A model generated the notes under the pieces. The model made no database searches and had not been told where the DNA came from. It saw only the letters and a list, made by a program, of their open reading frames with translations. The translations under genes and the position numbers were made by a program. From Actinomycetota bacterium (lineage in GTDB: Bacteria; Actinomycetota; Thermoleophilia; Solirubrobacterales; Solirubrobacteraceae), in contig JAHWJE010000074.1 of NCBI GenBank assembly GCA_019348575.1, positions 1 through 7,204 on the forward strand: DNA of 7,204 nucleotides, in the 5' to 3' direction. This document shows positions 6,342 through 7,204 of the stretch, piece by piece. Positions within the stretch are counted from its first letter, which is position 1; the number at the start of each line of letters is the position of its first letter.

Positions 6342-7204
6342 AGAGGTTGTCGAGAACGGCTCGCGTGGCCTCGGCCGTAGTCGCTTCACCGCCGAGGTCG
6401 CGCGTGCGCCGCGCCAGCGCAACCCAGTGCGAGGGCTCGAGGTCGGGCAGCGCCTGGACCTCCGCCGACGAGGTCGCCCGGCCGCCGGTCACCACCTGGC
6501 CGGCGGTGTCGACCACCACGAGGAACGGCGCGGACCGCACGTGGAAGGCGTCGAACGTCGACCGTGAGGCGTCGTCGAGCTCGACCAGCGCCACCTGGAC
6601 GTCGCCTGCGCCCGGCACCCGAGCCTCGACGGCCGCCCGGAGTCCCTGGCAGCCGGTGCAGGTGGGGGCGAGGAAGGCGACCAGCGTGCGCCTGGCCTGC
6701 TCGTAGCGCACCCCCTTCACGGGCGGCGCCGCGGTGCCCGGTCGGGGGCCCTGGCGTCCGGCGGGCAGGCCGGTCCCACCCGCTCGCCGGCGCAAGACCG
6801 CCAGCCCGCCGGCGCCGGCGGCGGCAACGAGGGCCACCCCGGAGACAGCTGCCGGGCCGGGCACCGTCGGGCCCGAGGCGAACGCCGCCACGACCGCGGC
6901 CAACGTGAGGAGGCCGTTGCGGGCCACGTCGACGCCGCTCACCGGTGCCGGCCGTGAGGTGCCGAAGCAGCCACAGCCGCCGGCCTCCCCCCGCCCCAGC
7001 GACCGCACCAGGAAGGTCGTGAACCCGGCGAGCACGGCGAGCGCGGCCGGCGCCATGGCACCGGACAGCGCCGCGCGCAACGCCGTTGCGAGCGCTGCCG
7101 CCGGCGTGACGGCCGCTGCGAGGCGCAGCCAACCGGGCAGCGCGTCGAGCGGAAACACGACCCCGCTGACGAGTAGGAGCACGACGAACAGGCCGTTGGC
7201 CGCC
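6340..7204 (-). CDS. membrane protein with ABC-2-permease-like, MauE-like and thioredoxin-like parts, 5' end cut by window edge
   Basis: The frame is open from the right edge to a TAG at 6340, giving 287 visible residues. Numbering here is from an internal GTG at 7182, with 7 more codons before it; that GTG is probably not the true start. Three parts are seen. Residues -7 to about 45 resemble the C-terminal end of an ABC-2 transporter permease, with SGVVFPLDALPGWLR (6-20) being the usual late extracellular turn. Residues about 44-130 resemble the second half of a MauE/DoxX-like redox membrane protein, with GCGCFG (69-74; Cys70, Cys72) followed by VARNGLLTL and two hydrophobic stretches (90-103, 111-130). 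Residues about 158-245 form a thioredoxin-like domain with a CTGC active site (Cys175, Cys178) in FLAPTCTGCQGL and a likely cis-proline in RSAPFLVVVD (216-225). The last two parts suggest thiol-disulfide exchange at the membrane; a partner is unknown. The ABC-2 part does not belong to that function, so a real fusion, a decayed gene joint or an assembly chimera must all be considered. Confidence 0.7.
   Translation of the reverse strand, partial: AANGLFVVLLLVSGVVFPLDALPGWLRLAAAVTPAAALATALRAALSGAMAPAALAVLAGFTTFLVRSLGRGEAGGCGCFGTSRPAPVSGVDVARNGLLTLAAVVAAFASGPTVPGPAAVSGVALVAAAGAGGLAVLRRRAGGTGLPAGRQGPRPGTAAPPVKGVRYEQARRTLVAFLAPTCTGCQGLRAAVEARVPGAGDVQVALVELDDASRSTFDAFHVRSAPFLVVVDTAGQVVTGGRATSSAEVQALPDLEPSHWVALARRTRDLGGEATTAEATRAVLDNL

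Noticed and set aside
6806..6821. 16-base palindrome built from CCG/CGG units
   Set aside because: Low-complexity Ala/Gly codons in GC-rich DNA produce such symmetry easily.

Overview
The window is a very GC-rich, almost fully coding stretch of chromosomal DNA. Strong GC bias, GTG starts, 4-base gene overlaps and starts without a Shine-Dalgarno site suggest a high-GC actinobacterium, possibly of the Thermoleophilia/Solirubrobacterales type. That placement is inference; there is no rRNA or marker gene here. Seven protein-coding genes are supported. The largest gap between genes is 66 bases, so no stretch over 300 bases lacks a gene. No tRNA, rRNA, CRISPR array, insertion sequence or riboswitch was seen.

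Left block, minus strand: argH (argininosuccinate lyase, last step of arginine synthesis) runs leftwards. It overlaps by 4 bases a 3-methyladenine DNA glycosylase gene that is cut by the left edge. Divergent from argH, across 66 bases, a histidine-phosphatase (phosphoglycerate-mutase-like) gene runs rightwards. Both divergent genes have a TANNNT -10-like hexamer 7 to 9 bases before the start codon and no Shine-Dalgarno site, as expected for leaderless transcripts.

Right block, minus strand, read from right to left: a 5'-truncated membrane/thioredoxin-like gene, ilvE (branched-chain aminotransferase), a cimA-like (R)-citramalate synthase, and a DegT/DnrJ/EryC1/StrS-family PLP aminotransferase. 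Spacings are 9 bases, 16 bases and a 4-base overlap, so this looks like one operon. Its end converges on the phosphatase gene with 21 bases between stop codons. ilvE plus cimA suggests isoleucine synthesis from pyruvate and acetyl-CoA without threonine, together with leuBCD and ilv genes located elsewhere.

The most unusual points are: (1) the rightmost ORF, which joins in frame what looks like the end of an ABC-2 transporter permease to a MauE-like half and a thioredoxin-like domain, in DNA with roughly half the CGCG density of its neighbour; (2) a citramalate-synthase-like protein with the conserved Gln of its N-terminal motif replaced by Gly, plus other changes in conserved motifs; (3) a sugar-aminotransferase-family gene translationally coupled to that synthase; (4) a perfect 10+1+10 palindrome inside the phosphatase gene. 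No clearly new defence or mobile system is visible; most of the window is core metabolism.
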